From Planctomycetaceae bacterium (lineage in GTDB: Bacteria > Planctomycetota > Planctomycetia > Planctomycetales > Planctomycetaceae): DNA of 64,000 nt. The translations under genes were made by a program, and so were the position numbers. The stretch spans positions 310,001 to 374,000 of the forward strand of contig JAWKUA010000003.1 in NCBI GenBank assembly GCA_041398785.1, in the 5' to 3' direction. Numbering within the stretch: the stretch's first letter is position 1; each line of letters starts with the position of its first letter. This document shows, piece after piece, positions 26,191-35,307 of this stretch. The notes under the pieces are model-generated. The model had not been told where the DNA came from. It worked only from the letters and a program-made list of their open reading frames with translations, and searched no databases.

Positions 26191-26628
26191 ATGCAGCTCA
26201 CAACACAGACTGACTACGCGCTGAGAACGCTGATGTACCTCGCGGCCGTTTCTTCAAGGGCCACCGTCGGCGAAGTCTCGCAACTGTTTGGAATCTCCGT
26301 ACACCATGTCGCGAAAGTCGTGAACCTGCTGTCGCGGCATGGTTTCGTGCGAAGCATTCGAGGCGTCGGAGGAGGCATTGAACTCGCCCGACAGCCGGAT
26401 CAGATTCTGGTCGGCGACGTGATTTCCCGGTTTGAGGGCAGCCTGCACCTTCTGGATTGCATCGATCAGACAAACGTCTGCGCGATCGAGTCCTTCTGCA
26501 AGCTGAAACGCGTCCTGGCGGAAGCGGAGCGAATCCAGCTTGAATATCTGAACAGCGTGACGCTTGCCGAAATCGCACCAACGCACCGCCAGTTGAACAG
26601 ATCGGCCGCATCGTCGGAACCGAAGTAG
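26191..26628 (+). CDS. Rrf2-family regulator, NsrR-like
   Basis: The 145-residue protein has the Rrf2 winged helix (MQLTTQTDYALRTLMYLAAV, GISVHHVAKVVNLLSRHGFV, RGVGGGIELAR) and three cysteines, C90, C97 and C103, in LLDCIDQTNVCAIESFCKLK. These align with the iron-sulphur ligands of NsrR, the nitric-oxide sensor and repressor (E. coli ligands C91, C96, C102). A GGAG lies seven bases before the ATG at 26191. The 25-bp palindrome at 28106-28130, in front of a haem protein gene, is a candidate target. The cluster and NO sensing are inferred, and IscR/RirA-type sensing is a fair alternative. Confidence 0.88.
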   Translation: MQLTTQTDYALRTLMYLAAVSSRATVGEVSQLFGISVHHVAKVVNLLSRHGFVRSIRGVGGGIELARQPDQILVGDVISRFEGSLHLLDCIDQTNVCAIESFCKLKRVLAEAERIQLEYLNSVTLAEIAPTHRQLNRSAASSEPK

Positions 26629-26645
26629 CAGCCTGAGTATGGATA

Positions 26646-26705
26646 CCGGGAGAGCAGGCACAACAACAGCCGGAGCCAGCATGCTTCGAAGGCCGGAACG
26701 TCGGC
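26646..26705 (+). repeat. palindromic repeat unit, copy 1
   Basis: About 60 bases resembling 27069-27128, sharing AGCAGGCACAAC, CAGCCGGAGCC and GAAGGCCGG. The internal stem is degenerate here. It lies 17 bases after the rrf2 stop, where it could act as a 3' hairpin. Confidence 0.7.
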
Positions 26706-26817
26706 TCTGCGCGAAACGAAATATCCAGCACAAGACAGAGGAGAGGAATTCGTGACGGATTTCCTGCGACAGACCGAAACGTCAGCGTAATCCAGAACGC
26801 GGAGAAAAGGGCGGATT

Positions 26818-26902
26818 TGGCTGGCCGCGGCGGACGCCGAAACTTTTCGCTCTTCTTACTCCCGCGAGCCCGAGTGCCGCATTCTGCCCCGCTCGCGGCA
26901 TA
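26818..26902 (-). repeat. 88-bp dispersed repeat, copy C (diverged)
   Basis: It aligns along its length with copy B (35282-35369), sharing CTGGCCGCGGCG, ACTTTTCGC, CTTCTT, CCGCGAGCC and TGCCCCGCTCG, with roughly 75-80% identity by eye. Same orientation as copy B and opposite to copy A. Confidence 0.7.
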
Positions 26903-27068
26903 GAAGTAGCTGTCTATTTCATCGCGGAAACTGGCGCTTCCGGGGAATGGGGGAGTTGCTGAAGGATCGGTCGATGAAGGTCTGCTGATGTTCGCCGTCA
27001 TTCCTGCGGAGACTTCGATCGGATCTGACGCTGCGATCCGACAAACGCTGCGTGTCCGGTTGTTGATG

Positions 27069-27128
27069 CCCGGAGGGCAGGCACAACGTCAGCCGGAGCC
27101 GGCAGGCTCCGGAAGCCGGCGTCTCCGC
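27069..27128 (+). repeat. palindromic repeat unit, copy 2
   Basis: This copy contains a perfect 8-bp stem, CCGGAGCC (27093-27100) and GGCTCCGG (27105-27112), around a GGCA loop, followed by AAGCCGGC. It is a second copy of the unit at 26646-26705. Confidence 0.75.
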
Positions 27129-27427
27129 GTCCGCAGGCCTGAACGGCCGACACATCCGCTGCGGCTAAAGCTGTATCGCCCCTCCGGGGCTTTTGCCAGG
27201 AATTAGGCACCTGACCAGTGGCTGACGCCACCAGCACAGGTTGTGTCGGCCCGCGGGGTCTGAAACGCGATTGGGCAATCGCCCCCAAACTCCCGGATGG
27301 GTCCTCAATGCGACTCCGCAAACGTGTCGAAGCGCGGAACGAAAGTCGAAACGCCCACATCCGTGGCTGAGAATACTCGGCGCTGGCTGTGGGCGTCTGT
27401 AAGACACGAATCCGGCAAGCGGAGTCG

Positions 27428-27982
27428 TTATTCGATGGGGATCGTGTAGCTGATCGCTCCGATCGGTGCACCTTTTTCGACTTCGGCGTAGTGGGCGTGG
27501 CACATGACGCACTTTTCCATGACGACCGGGACGGTAGTCACAGTGCGAAGGAACGGCTTCCCGTCTGTACTGACAACCTCTTCATGAAGCTTCGCCCCCG
27601 CCTTCAGCTTCTTGATACCCGCCTTTTCGAAATCGTCGCGGGCGACGTTTTTCTCATCGTATGGCTGTCCGGTGGCATCGATCAGGCGCACTTTCGTGGG
27701 ACCGGAACTTGAAATGTTTTCAAACAGCGCCACGGCAGCACTGCCCGCCGCGAAGTCGTTTTCATCGTGAACATACTTGTCGGTGATCAGCACGACCGTC
27801 TGTTTGAAGATGTTATCGAGCATCGCGGTTGTCTTGCGAGCACGTTCCACTGCGGCTGCATCCGGCTTCCCGGCTGCCGCCTTTTCGTCGGCCTCAGCAC
27901 GACCGGCACTGACACTGAAGTACATTGCTGCGGCGGCCACGGCAGCCACACAGCACAGGACGACCGCATACTTCTTCATCAT
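27428..27982 (-). CDS. Tll0287-like (DUF3365) secreted c-type haem protein
   Basis: The 184-residue protein starts with a signal peptide or anchor (KKYAVVLCCVAAVAAAAMYF) at the ATG at 27982, preceded by GGAAGGG. The mature part has TAMLDNIFKQTVVLITDKYV, GPTKVRLIDATGQPYDEKN and GKPFLRTVTTVPVVMEKCVM, ending with haem motif CVMCH (C158, C161, H162) and IGAISYTIPIE. This is the Tll0287-like domain, a PAS-like fold with covalent haem that is often linked to redox or gas sensing. It is divergent from the cupin gene, with the palindrome at 28106-28130 between them. Confidence 0.87.
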   Translation of the reverse strand: MMKKYAVVLCCVAAVAAAAMYFSVSAGRAEADEKAAAGKPDAAAVERARKTTAMLDNIFKQTVVLITDKYVHDENDFAAGSAAVALFENISSSGPTKVRLIDATGQPYDEKNVARDDFEKAGIKKLKAGAKLHEEVVSTDGKPFLRTVTTVPVVMEKCVMCHAHYAEVEKGAPIGAISYTIPIE

Positions 27983-28105
27983 CGCGAACCCTTCCGAACA
28001 AAAACGGGCTGAAAAGTGACAGAGCGGACTCCCGCCGCACCGTATCAACTGGCGACTTCCACCGCGTCTGCGTTCGACGCCCGGCAGTCGCCTCACAACC
28101 ATGCA

Positions 28106-28130
28106 AAAGAGGTACTTGTTTTACCTCTTT
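28106..28130. promoter_or_regulatory. 25-bp perfect palindrome, candidate NsrR/Rrf2 operator
   Basis: The half-sites AAAGAGGTA and TACCTCTTT are exact reverse complements separated by seven bases (28115-28121). Trimmed by one base on each side it has the 11-1-11 layout and AAG...CTT ends of known NsrR sites. It is AT-richer than its surroundings and lies between divergent genes, 124 bases from the haem protein start and 148 bases from the cupin start. An NsrR-like gene is 1.5 kb away. Confidence 0.6.
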
Positions 28131-28277
28131 ACAGAACCTCGTCAAGCGTGCAGCGACCGGCGCGCTTGCAGATCGCGCGGCGCGGAATCACACTGACACG
28201 GGGTTCAGGTATCCGTGGTCAGAAGTCGGACGAGATGCCATCAGGCTGCAGTTGACTCTGTCAGGCGAACACACTGC

Positions 28278-28643
28278 ATGATGAAACAAGAGACAACACG
28301 GCGGTGGACGCTGGCCGATTTCTCGAAAATTGACGGTGTCCCGTGTCCCTGCGGCACCGCACGACGCGCGTTCCATGGAATCGATGCGTTTCCGGGTTCG
28401 CTGCACGTCACGGAAATCAGCGACGACGCTCAGAAGCATTACCACAAGAACCTGACAGAAACTTACTACTTCCTTGAATGCGGTCCCGGTGCGAGGATGG
28501 AACTGGACGACGAAGTGATTGACGTCCGTCCGGGCATCGCCATCGTCATTCCGCCCGGAGTTCGTCACCGGGCGCTCGGACGAATGAAAGTCCTGATCAT
28601 CGTCATTCCGGAATTCGATCCGGACGACGAGTGGCTGGATTAG
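28278..28643 (+). CDS. cupin-domain protein
   Basis: The 121-residue protein is a single small cupin. Metal-ligand motifs are visible: KHYHKNLTETYYFLE (His, His, Glu) and PPGVRHRAL (His), the G(X)5HXH(X)3-4E(X)6G and G(X)5PXG(X)2H pattern in reduced form. No signal peptide. It could be a sugar isomerase, dioxygenase or binding protein; nothing narrows it. It is divergent from the Tll0287-like gene and shares the palindrome at 28106-28130. The next gene starts 22 bases downstream. Confidence 0.82.
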   Translation: MMKQETTRRWTLADFSKIDGVPCPCGTARRAFHGIDAFPGSLHVTEISDDAQKHYHKNLTETYYFLECGPGARMELDDEVIDVRPGIAIVIPPGVRHRALGRMKVLIIVIPEFDPDDEWLD

Positions 28644-28665
28644 TCGCGAATTTCGGAATAGGCCT

Positions 28666-29847
28666 GTGAGAACGCTGACTCTGCCCGTTGCGCTGTGCGC
28701 CATTCTGTTGACAAGCTGCAATCACCGACCGGTCGCCGCGGAAGATGCGATCGCGGGACTGACGATTGCAAATCCGTCGGACCTCGGAATCAATGTCCGT
28801 CGATTGCAGATCATTGAAGAGATCGTGCAGCAGGAGTTGTCCCGCGACAGAATGCCCGGCTGCGTGATCTTGATCGGCTATCGCGGAAGCATCGTCTACC
28901 ACGAAGCGTTCGGGCATCGGCAGCTTCAGCCCGAACCATTGCCGATGGACAAGGACACTGTGTTCGACATGGCGTCGCTGACAAAGCCGATGGCCACAGC
29001 CACCAGTGTGATGAAGCTGGTGGAAGACGGGCAGGTCGAGCTGGATGCTCCGGTGTCGACATACATTCCTGAATTCACCGGCAGCGGCAAAGACACCATC
29101 ACCGTGCAGCAGTTGCTGACTCACACCGGCGGATTGATTCCTGACAACGCGATGAGTGACTACGAGAACGGACCGGACACCGCCTTCGAAAGAATTCACA
29201 GCCTTGGACTGATCAGTGATCCGGGCACAAAATTCGGATACTCGGACGTTGGCTTCATCGTGCTTGGTGAGCTCGTCGAGCGGGTTTCCGGCAGCAGCGT
29301 TCACGAGTACTCGCAGCGGGCAATTTTCGAACCGCTGCAGATGTCGGAAACGGGATTTCTGCCTGCGGAGCCGTTGCGTGCCCGAGCCGCCCCGACGGAA
29401 CAGCGGGACGGGCATTGGATGCAGGGCGAAGTCCACGACCCGCGCGCCTTTGCGCTGGGCGGAATCGCCGGACACGCCGGGTTGTTCTCGACAGCGCGCG
29501 ACATGGCGCGCTACGCACAGATGATGCTCAATCAGGGCAGCCTGGGTGGCGTGCAGGTGCTGAAGCCGGAAACGGTCGAACGCATGACGGCGGGAGTCGA
29601 AGTCTCGTCCGGATTGAGAACGGCCGGCTGGGATATGAGATCGCCCTATTCGTCAAATCGCGGCGACCTGATGTCGAGTTCCGCGTATGGACACGGAGGC
29701 TTCACGGGCACGGGAATGTGGATCGATCCGGAACTGCAGCTTTTCGTGATCTTCCTCAGCAATCGTGTCCATCCCGACGGAAAGGGATCGGTGAATCCGC
29801 TCATCGGACGGATTGGAACAATCGCTGCGGCGGCACTGCCGGAATAA
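28666..29847 (+). CDS. serine hydrolase, beta-lactamase/AmpC-like, lipoprotein
   Basis: The 393-residue protein has a lipoprotein signal (LALCAILLTSC-like, lipobox LTSC with Cys18) and the penicillin-binding-protein fold. The nucleophile motif SLTK is at residues 104-107, YSD at 192-194, and a C-terminal YGHGGFTGTGMW replaces KTG. Family members include class C beta-lactamases, D-aminopeptidases and esterases; the HGG form favours an esterase or peptidase. The start is the GTG at 28666. It lies just behind the cupin gene and may be cotranscribed with it. Confidence 0.87.
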   Translation: MRTLTLPVALCAILLTSCNHRPVAAEDAIAGLTIANPSDLGINVRRLQIIEEIVQQELSRDRMPGCVILIGYRGSIVYHEAFGHRQLQPEPLPMDKDTVFDMASLTKPMATATSVMKLVEDGQVELDAPVSTYIPEFTGSGKDTITVQQLLTHTGGLIPDNAMSDYENGPDTAFERIHSLGLISDPGTKFGYSDVGFIVLGELVERVSGSSVHEYSQRAIFEPLQMSETGFLPAEPLRARAAPTEQRDGHWMQGEVHDPRAFALGGIAGHAGLFSTARDMARYAQMMLNQGSLGGVQVLKPETVERMTAGVEVSSGLRTAGWDMRSPYSSNRGDLMSSSAYGHGGFTGTGMWIDPELQLFVIFLSNRVHPDGKGSVNPLIGRIGTIAAAALPE

Positions 29848-29933
29848 CGGTGGCGGCGAGCGGATCAGGCGGTGCCGACACCCCCGGTGCGGATTGGGGG
29901 GAGCCACTTCCGGCCTGGCGAAGTCCGTGAACT

Positions 29934-31982
29934 CTAAGGGCTGGATCTTGCCGGCACTTCGGTCAGCGAAAACGCAACAGGATCGAAGACATAGACACGG
30001 CGATCCGCGAACGCGGCCTGAAGGTCATCGATCTCTTCCGGCGATTCCGGCATGCGGCAAACAAGGACGGGACCGCTGTAGTCCGGTGGATTGACGATGT
30101 AGCTCAATTGAAAATCGGTACCCGTTTCGTCGACCAGAATCAGCGCCGGTTTGGCCACGGCGTCGTCGCCGACCACATTCTGAAACTGCTTCATGCGGAT
30201 TCTTGAGTACGCCAGTTCGCTGACAGCTGCGTCGACCTTTGAAGTACCCCACACTTCGGGAACACTGACCCAGTCCGGCAGCAGCGCGGAAGCAATGAAG
30301 CACAGCATCCATGCGATCGCTGGCTTCGGCGGCAACTGACGTTTCAGAATATCGACCGCGTACGTCAACCCGATTCCCGTCAGCAGCAGCAGCAGGGGAG
30401 CCGTTTCGAAGACGTAGTGCCAGTGCATGATCCCGTCAAACCAATACGGGATGTGAACAAGGTGCAGACTGATGACGCTGCAGGCCAGCAGTCGGATTCC
30501 GGTCCTGCTGACAACGAGACCGCCGTCCGTCTGCGCGGTTTCGGCTGCATCAGAGGCATCTCTGCTGGGCGACCCGAACAGCAGCGGCGGCAATGTCATT
30601 AGCAGGCCGAACAACACCGGCACGATGCCGAGCGACCACTGCGCGCTCGATGCAATGCGATGTCGAACATTCACGACTGCACCGGCGGGAGTCAGATTGG
30701 TGGCCCAGCGGTCATATTCGACAACCGCTTTCGGTCGAACCGTGTCAACTGTCGATTCGACCGCAGCCGCGGCATTGTTGAATCCGTAGCGATGGCTCGG
30801 AGTAAACGTGTCTGTGTACTGCTGATACGCCGACTTCAGCCAGGAACCCGTGATGCTGTGATTGAACAGCGCGAGAATCGCGAATCCAAGCAGCAACGGA
30901 ACCGCCAGCCCGGCAGCGAGGACAGGCAGATTCATTGCGGATGCCGACCGACGGATTTCCGCGTCCGCGCGGTCGTCTTTCGGGAATGGTCGCAAAGAGT
31001 CGCTGGTCGCGGCATCCGATTTCGACGATCGAGCGAGCATTCGCCATGCAAACAGAAGGCCAAACGGCAGAGCGAACCCGGCTGCCGTCATGGGTCGCCC
31101 CAGCATTGCGAGCATCAGTGCCGTGCCAGCGATAAGCGAGAATCGCCAGCCGCCTCCCTGCAACATTCGCAGAAAAGCCCACAGAAAAATGCTCAGAGCC
31201 AGCATCGTCGGGTGATGTGCCAGGATCAGATTGCTGAACACAGCGAGCCCGGGACTGGCCGCGATCAGCAGCCCTCCGGCCAGAGCGGCTCGCTGCCGAA
31301 CAAGCTGAGCTGCCGACAGATAGAAAAATGCAGCGGAAAGGGCACCGGCCAGCCACTGTCCCCAGACCGGGTGCTCCAGCTTCAGAAACGGAGCGACCCA
31401 CATGCCGGTCCATGGGAAATAGCGGCTGGCAGTGCGATATTCGTTCAGGACGTGAAATTGATGGAACAAATCCGGTCGCACGGCAGCCGGAGGATACGAA
31501 AGTCTTCCGTCCAGAAATGTGCGTGCCTGCAGCAGGTAGCTGAACTCATCGTGATAGGCGGGCGGCAGGTCGGCGAATGCTGTTGTTTGGGCGTTGAACC
31601 CGTTCGATACAGAAACCGGCCGGCTGCCGACGGCGACACTGCAAACCAGCGACATAAGAAACACCGCAGCCACGGACGCGGTTCGCTGTCGCAGCGAGGC
31701 GAGATACGGTCCGGAAGGCATATCCGCGTAACCTGCGACCGATGCCGTTCGTGGTCGCTGGTGTCGCCGGACGAACAGAAACAGCGACGGCAACGCCAGC
31801 AGGACAATTGTCGGCGGAGTCGATTCGACGCTCCAGAAACTGGTGGCCCAGACCAGCGCGTCGGCACCTGCGTCGAGGACTGCTCGCAAACGCTGCGCTT
31901 CGGCTCGGCGGCAGAATTCAAGAACTGACAGCCAGCAAAGTGCCAGCCAGAGCGCCTGCGGTGAAAGAAATCTGCGAGACAT
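29934..31982 (-). CDS. GT39-like polytopic membrane glycosyltransferase
   Basis: The 682-residue protein has an N-terminal helix (FLSPQALWLALCWLSVLEFC), a loop with AYHDEFSYLLQARTFLDGRL, where GT-C enzymes carry the acidic catalytic residues, and about ten further hydrophobic segments. The remainder is a soluble C-terminal part of about 120 residues. It lies alone on the minus strand and converges on the serine hydrolase gene. It resembles the 2417-4228 protein in plan but not in detail. The start is the Met at 31982 before SRRFLSPQ; twelve more in-frame codons are possible. The sugar donor and acceptor are unknown. Confidence 0.78.
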   Translation of the reverse strand: MSRRFLSPQALWLALCWLSVLEFCRRAEAQRLRAVLDAGADALVWATSFWSVESTPPTIVLLALPSLFLFVRRHQRPRTASVAGYADMPSGPYLASLRQRTASVAAVFLMSLVCSVAVGSRPVSVSNGFNAQTTAFADLPPAYHDEFSYLLQARTFLDGRLSYPPAAVRPDLFHQFHVLNEYRTASRYFPWTGMWVAPFLKLEHPVWGQWLAGALSAAFFYLSAAQLVRQRAALAGGLLIAASPGLAVFSNLILAHHPTMLALSIFLWAFLRMLQGGGWRFSLIAGTALMLAMLGRPMTAAGFALPFGLLFAWRMLARSSKSDAATSDSLRPFPKDDRADAEIRRSASAMNLPVLAAGLAVPLLLGFAILALFNHSITGSWLKSAYQQYTDTFTPSHRYGFNNAAAAVESTVDTVRPKAVVEYDRWATNLTPAGAVVNVRHRIASSAQWSLGIVPVLFGLLMTLPPLLFGSPSRDASDAAETAQTDGGLVVSRTGIRLLACSVISLHLVHIPYWFDGIMHWHYVFETAPLLLLLTGIGLTYAVDILKRQLPPKPAIAWMLCFIASALLPDWVSVPEVWGTSKVDAAVSELAYSRIRMKQFQNVVGDDAVAKPALILVDETGTDFQLSYIVNPPDYSGPVLVCRMPESPEEIDDLQAAFADRRVYVFDPVAFSLTEVPARSSP

Positions 31983-32168
31983 GAACCGTCGGCTATCGGG
32001 ATCCGGTTTCGAACGCACACCATGCCGTCCGGGCCGCGACAGAGTATGCCTGAAAAGACCAGCGTTGACGGAACGTTGCGGGTCACTTCAAAACCCGGTC
32101 CAATACCTGCCAGCGGCTCTTCCGTTTTGAAGTACGCGAAACCATACGTCTTTATCAGCGCGGATTCC

Positions 32169-32423
32169 ATGAAACGTCCCGGTTCACCGCCAGGCCTGCT
32201 GTTTCGCCTCATTGTTCCGGCGACGGCAGTGTTTGTCGTGACAATACTGGCCACGATCGCGTGTCTGTTCGGCGACCCGCGAGCTCCCGTAGCGCGATGG
32301 TTCGAGGCTCACGTGAACAAGCTGCTGCTGGGTGAACTGGTCGCGGTTGTTGTGCTGTCGCTGCTGGCAATGACGGTTGACCGGATTCGAACGCTGCGAA
32401 ACTCCGGCAAAGAAGATCCCTGA
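32169..32423 (+). CDS. small two-helix membrane protein
   Basis: The 84-residue protein has two hydrophobic segments, LLFRLIVPATAVFVVTILAT and LLLGELVAVVVLSLLAMTVD, separated by a short polar loop with RAPVARWFEAHVNK. The basic C-terminus (RIRTLRNSGKEDP) is probably cytoplasmic. It is not recognised. It precedes the YkgJ-type gene by 111 bases. The open frame extends 49 codons upstream, but that part overlaps the divergent promoter and looks non-coding. Confidence 0.6.
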   Translation: MKRPGSPPGLLFRLIVPATAVFVVTILATIACLFGDPRAPVARWFEAHVNKLLLGELVAVVVLSLLAMTVDRIRTLRNSGKEDP

Positions 32424-32534
32424 TCCGGCCTTGCCGCAACTGGCGGATCGTCGCCGAATGTCGGCCGCGACATCGCACCACCCTGTCTGCCGGGCCGGCA
32501 AGTTCCCTTCCTCGAATCACTTCGTGTTTCCTGC

Positions 32535-33893
32535 ATGTCTCAGCCTTCGCTTAAGCTGCCCGTTATCCAGAACTGGAGCTGCCACAATTGCAGCGGGTGT
32601 TGCCGCGAGCATCTGATTGAGATTACCGAAGTCGAAAAACGCCGCATTGAAAAGCAGGGCTGGACGGCGAAGGACGGGATCTCGATGGAACGCCCTGTCA
32701 TTCAAAAGATCGCCCGAGGCCGCTATCGCCTTGCTCACACGGCTGATGGAGCCTGCGTGTTTCTGAACGAAGACGGACTTTGCCGCATCCATGCGAACTT
32801 CGGCGAATCAGCAAAGCCACTCGCATGTCGGGTGTATCCGTACGCGTACCATCCTGCAGGCAAAGAAATCACAGTCAGCCTTCGATTCAGTTGCCCGTCC
32901 GTTGTCCAGAATCTGGGAACTCCGGTTGCCCGACAGTCCGCCGGATTGCGACAAGTTGCGTCGGAGGTCATCGCCGGGAAAAAAATGGCCGTCGCGCCTC
33001 CCGCGATTCATGGAAGCCAGCAACTCGACTGGGCGGACTTCCACCGTTTCCTGAAAGCGCTGGATGATTCGTTTGCCGACGAGTCCGTTAATTTTGCCGT
33101 ACGACTGATGCGTGTGCTGACATGGCTGGAAGTTGTTGAGGTCTCACAATTCAGCACGGTGCGAGGTGCGAAGCTGGACGATTATCTTGCGCGCCTGCTG
33201 GCCGCGGCCAGGAAGGCTCAGCCGGACAACGACCTGCCGGTTCTGAAACCTGGTCGATCCGCCAGGACCATGTTTCGACAGATGGTCGCTCAGTATGCGA
33301 GGCACGATACGGAAGCGACCGCGCGCGGAGGATTGAAGACGAAGCTGCGGCTGGCGGCAACGGCTGTCAGGTTCGCAACCGGTCGGGGCAGGGTGCCGCT
33401 CATGCCGGAACCTGCATCGGTGTCAGTTGCGTTTGGCGGAAATCTGCGGGGAGAATCCGATGCTGAGGCGGTGCCTTCGACACCAGCGGAGTCGCGTCGC
33501 AGCCAACAGCCGTCCCGCCGACCTTCGTTCGCAGATCTTGAAGCGCCGTTCAGTTGCCGTCGTCCCGATGTTGATGAACTCTTCACAAGGTATTTTCGCG
33601 TCAAGATTCAGGGAATACATTTTTGCGGCCCGGCTCATTACGATACGCCGCTGCTGGAAGGCTTCCAAAGTCTCGCCCTGATGTATCCGATTACGCTTTG
33701 GCTGGCGGTGTTGCGAGCGGCCAGACGCGGCGATTCCCGGATCGAACTGCAGGACGCGCAGGCGGCCCTGGCAACAACGGATCACAACTTCGGGTATTCA
33801 CCGGCGCTGGGTCTGAGATCCGCACTGAATCGCGTCCGAATCCTGGCCCGGATGCAGCAGGTAACAGCGATTTGCGGATGGTACAGCCGGTAG
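32535..33893 (+). CDS. YkgJ-like cysteine-cluster protein
   Basis: The 452-residue protein begins with a zinc/iron-sulphur chelatase-type cysteine cluster (WSCHNCSGCCREH) and further Cys at ACVFLNEDGLCRIH, CRVYPYAYHP and RFSCPSVVQ, the pattern of the YkgJ family. The large C-terminal region (residues about 150-450) has no known domain and ends with GIHFCGPAHYDTPLLEGFQS. Family members are annotated as Fe-S oxidoreductases or flagellin methylases; the real function is unclear. No signal peptide. The stop is ten bases before the folC start, so the two are probably one transcript. Confidence 0.8.
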   Translation: MSQPSLKLPVIQNWSCHNCSGCCREHLIEITEVEKRRIEKQGWTAKDGISMERPVIQKIARGRYRLAHTADGACVFLNEDGLCRIHANFGESAKPLACRVYPYAYHPAGKEITVSLRFSCPSVVQNLGTPVARQSAGLRQVASEVIAGKKMAVAPPAIHGSQQLDWADFHRFLKALDDSFADESVNFAVRLMRVLTWLEVVEVSQFSTVRGAKLDDYLARLLAAARKAQPDNDLPVLKPGRSARTMFRQMVAQYARHDTEATARGGLKTKLRLAATAVRFATGRGRVPLMPEPASVSVAFGGNLRGESDAEAVPSTPAESRRSQQPSRRPSFADLEAPFSCRRPDVDELFTRYFRVKIQGIHFCGPAHYDTPLLEGFQSLALMYPITLWLAVLRAARRGDSRIELQDAQAALATTDHNFGYSPALGLRSALNRVRILARMQQVTAICGWYSR

Positions 33894-33903
33894 CCTGCAT
33901 GCA

Positions 33904-35307
33904 ATGGACAAGCCGCTTCCGACCGCCATTGAATCGTATGACGATGCCGTTCGCTGGATTTACGGTCGTATCAATTACGAACAAATCCGGCCGCGCCGGT
34001 CGTCGAACCATTTTCGGCTGGACCGAATTCGCCGGCTGCTGTCGCTGATTAACTCGCCGCAGGACCGCATTCCGGCGATCCACATCGCAGGAACCAAGGG
34101 CAAGGGCTCCACAGCTGCGATGATTGACTCGATGCTGCGAGCCTCCGGAATTCGAACGGGGCTGTACACGTCGCCTCATATCCATCGGTTCGAAGAACGC
34201 ATGCAGGTCGACGGACGGGTTCCAGACGAATCGGAAATGACGGACCTTGTCGCGCGGCTGGCAGCCATTTTGCAGTCGGATCACACAGGAGCGGCCGAAG
34301 GCGGCCCCACGTACTTCGAAGTCGCCACAATGCTGGCGTGGATGTACTTTGATGACCAGCACATCGAAACGGCCGTTCTGGAAACCGGACTCGGAGGCCG
34401 CCTGGACTGCACCAACGTCTGCCACCCGCTGGTGACGGTGTTCACGACGATCGGCCTGGATCACACACACATCCTCGGCAACACTCATCAGCAGATCGCT
34501 GCGGAGAAAGCGGGAATCATTAAGACCGGCGTACCGGTCATCTGTGGAGTCAACCGGCGGGAGGCACGGGAAGTCATCGAATCCAAAGCGGCGGAACTCG
34601 GCTGCGATTTCCGGCTGCTGGGGCGCGATATCCGGATCGGCTTCAGTCAATCAGAATCACCCGGTTCCGGGAAACTGTCGGTGAACACCGGTCACTGGCG
34701 TTACGACGACCTGACGGTTCCGCTGATCGGCAAACACCAGCTTCGCAATGCTGCACTGGCGGTTGCCGCTGTCTCAACGCTGAGTGAGACCGACGATCGC
34801 ATCACGCCGGCCACAATCCGCGCGGGTCTTGCCGCGACACGCTGGCCGCTGCGGTTTGAAGTCATCAAGACGCAGCCGACGATCATCCTGGACGCGGCCC
34901 ATAATCCGGATGCGATTGAGGCGCTGCTGGCGACGCTGGAGTCGCCATCGTGGCAGTCACGCAGACGAGTGCTGATTTTTGCCGCGAGCAAAGACAAGGA
35001 CGCGGCCGGAATGCTGAATCAGGTGGTCACTGCCTTTGACGATGTCATCCTGACACGCTTTGAAACCAATCCCCGCAGTGCGTCACCTGCCAGACTTCGA
35101 TCGCTGCTGCCTTCGCGGGGCACCTTGAACTTCGCGGCCGAAATTTCTGAATCACCAAACCCCGAAGCGGCCCTGGCGGAGGCTCGTCGACTCGCCGACA
35201 AAGGCGGATTGATCTGCGTGGCCGGTTCGATTTTTCTGGCTGCGGAAATCCGTGACATGCTGATTCGCAGCGGAGAGCTGATTTATACTGGCCGCGGCGA
35301 ACGCTGA
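33904..35307 (+). CDS. folC: folylpolyglutamate synthase / dihydrofolate synthase
   Basis: The 467-residue Mur-ligase-fold enzyme adds glutamate to (dihydro)folate or dihydropteroate using ATP. It shows AGTKGKGSTAAMIDSML (P-loop, near residue 62), LYTSPHIHRFEERMQVDG, AVLETGLGGRLDCTN, VFTTIGLDHTHILGN, AEKAGIIKTG and DAAHNPDAIEALL. The last seven residues (YTGRGER) and the stop are encoded by repeat copy B at 35282-35369, so the tail was acquired with the repeat. The ATG at 33904 is the only good start. Confidence 0.94.
   Translation: MDKPLPTAIESYDDAVRWIYGRINYEQIRPRRSSNHFRLDRIRRLLSLINSPQDRIPAIHIAGTKGKGSTAAMIDSMLRASGIRTGLYTSPHIHRFEERMQVDGRVPDESEMTDLVARLAAILQSDHTGAAEGGPTYFEVATMLAWMYFDDQHIETAVLETGLGGRLDCTNVCHPLVTVFTTIGLDHTHILGNTHQQIAAEKAGIIKTGVPVICGVNRREAREVIESKAAELGCDFRLLGRDIRIGFSQSESPGSGKLSVNTGHWRYDDLTVPLIGKHQLRNAALAVAAVSTLSETDDRITPATIRAGLAATRWPLRFEVIKTQPTIILDAAHNPDAIEALLATLESPSWQSRRRVLIFAASKDKDAAGMLNQVVTAFDDVILTRFETNPRSASPARLRSLLPSRGTLNFAAEISESPNPEAALAEARRLADKGGLICVAGSIFLAAEIRDMLIRSGELIYTGRGER

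Larger units (their letters stand above)
26629..27427. other. 799-bp gene-free region with several repeats
   Basis: No credible gene is seen between rrf2 and the haem protein gene. The region is a patchwork of short repeats: two related palindromic units (26646-26705 and 27069-27128), a diverged copy C of the 88-bp repeat (26818-26902), a GCCCC/GGGGC stem followed by TTTT at 27178-27194, and a CCAGTGGC/GCCACCAG inverted pair near 27215. Such repeat clusters suggest a spot where mobile palindromes accumulate. Confidence 0.65.
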
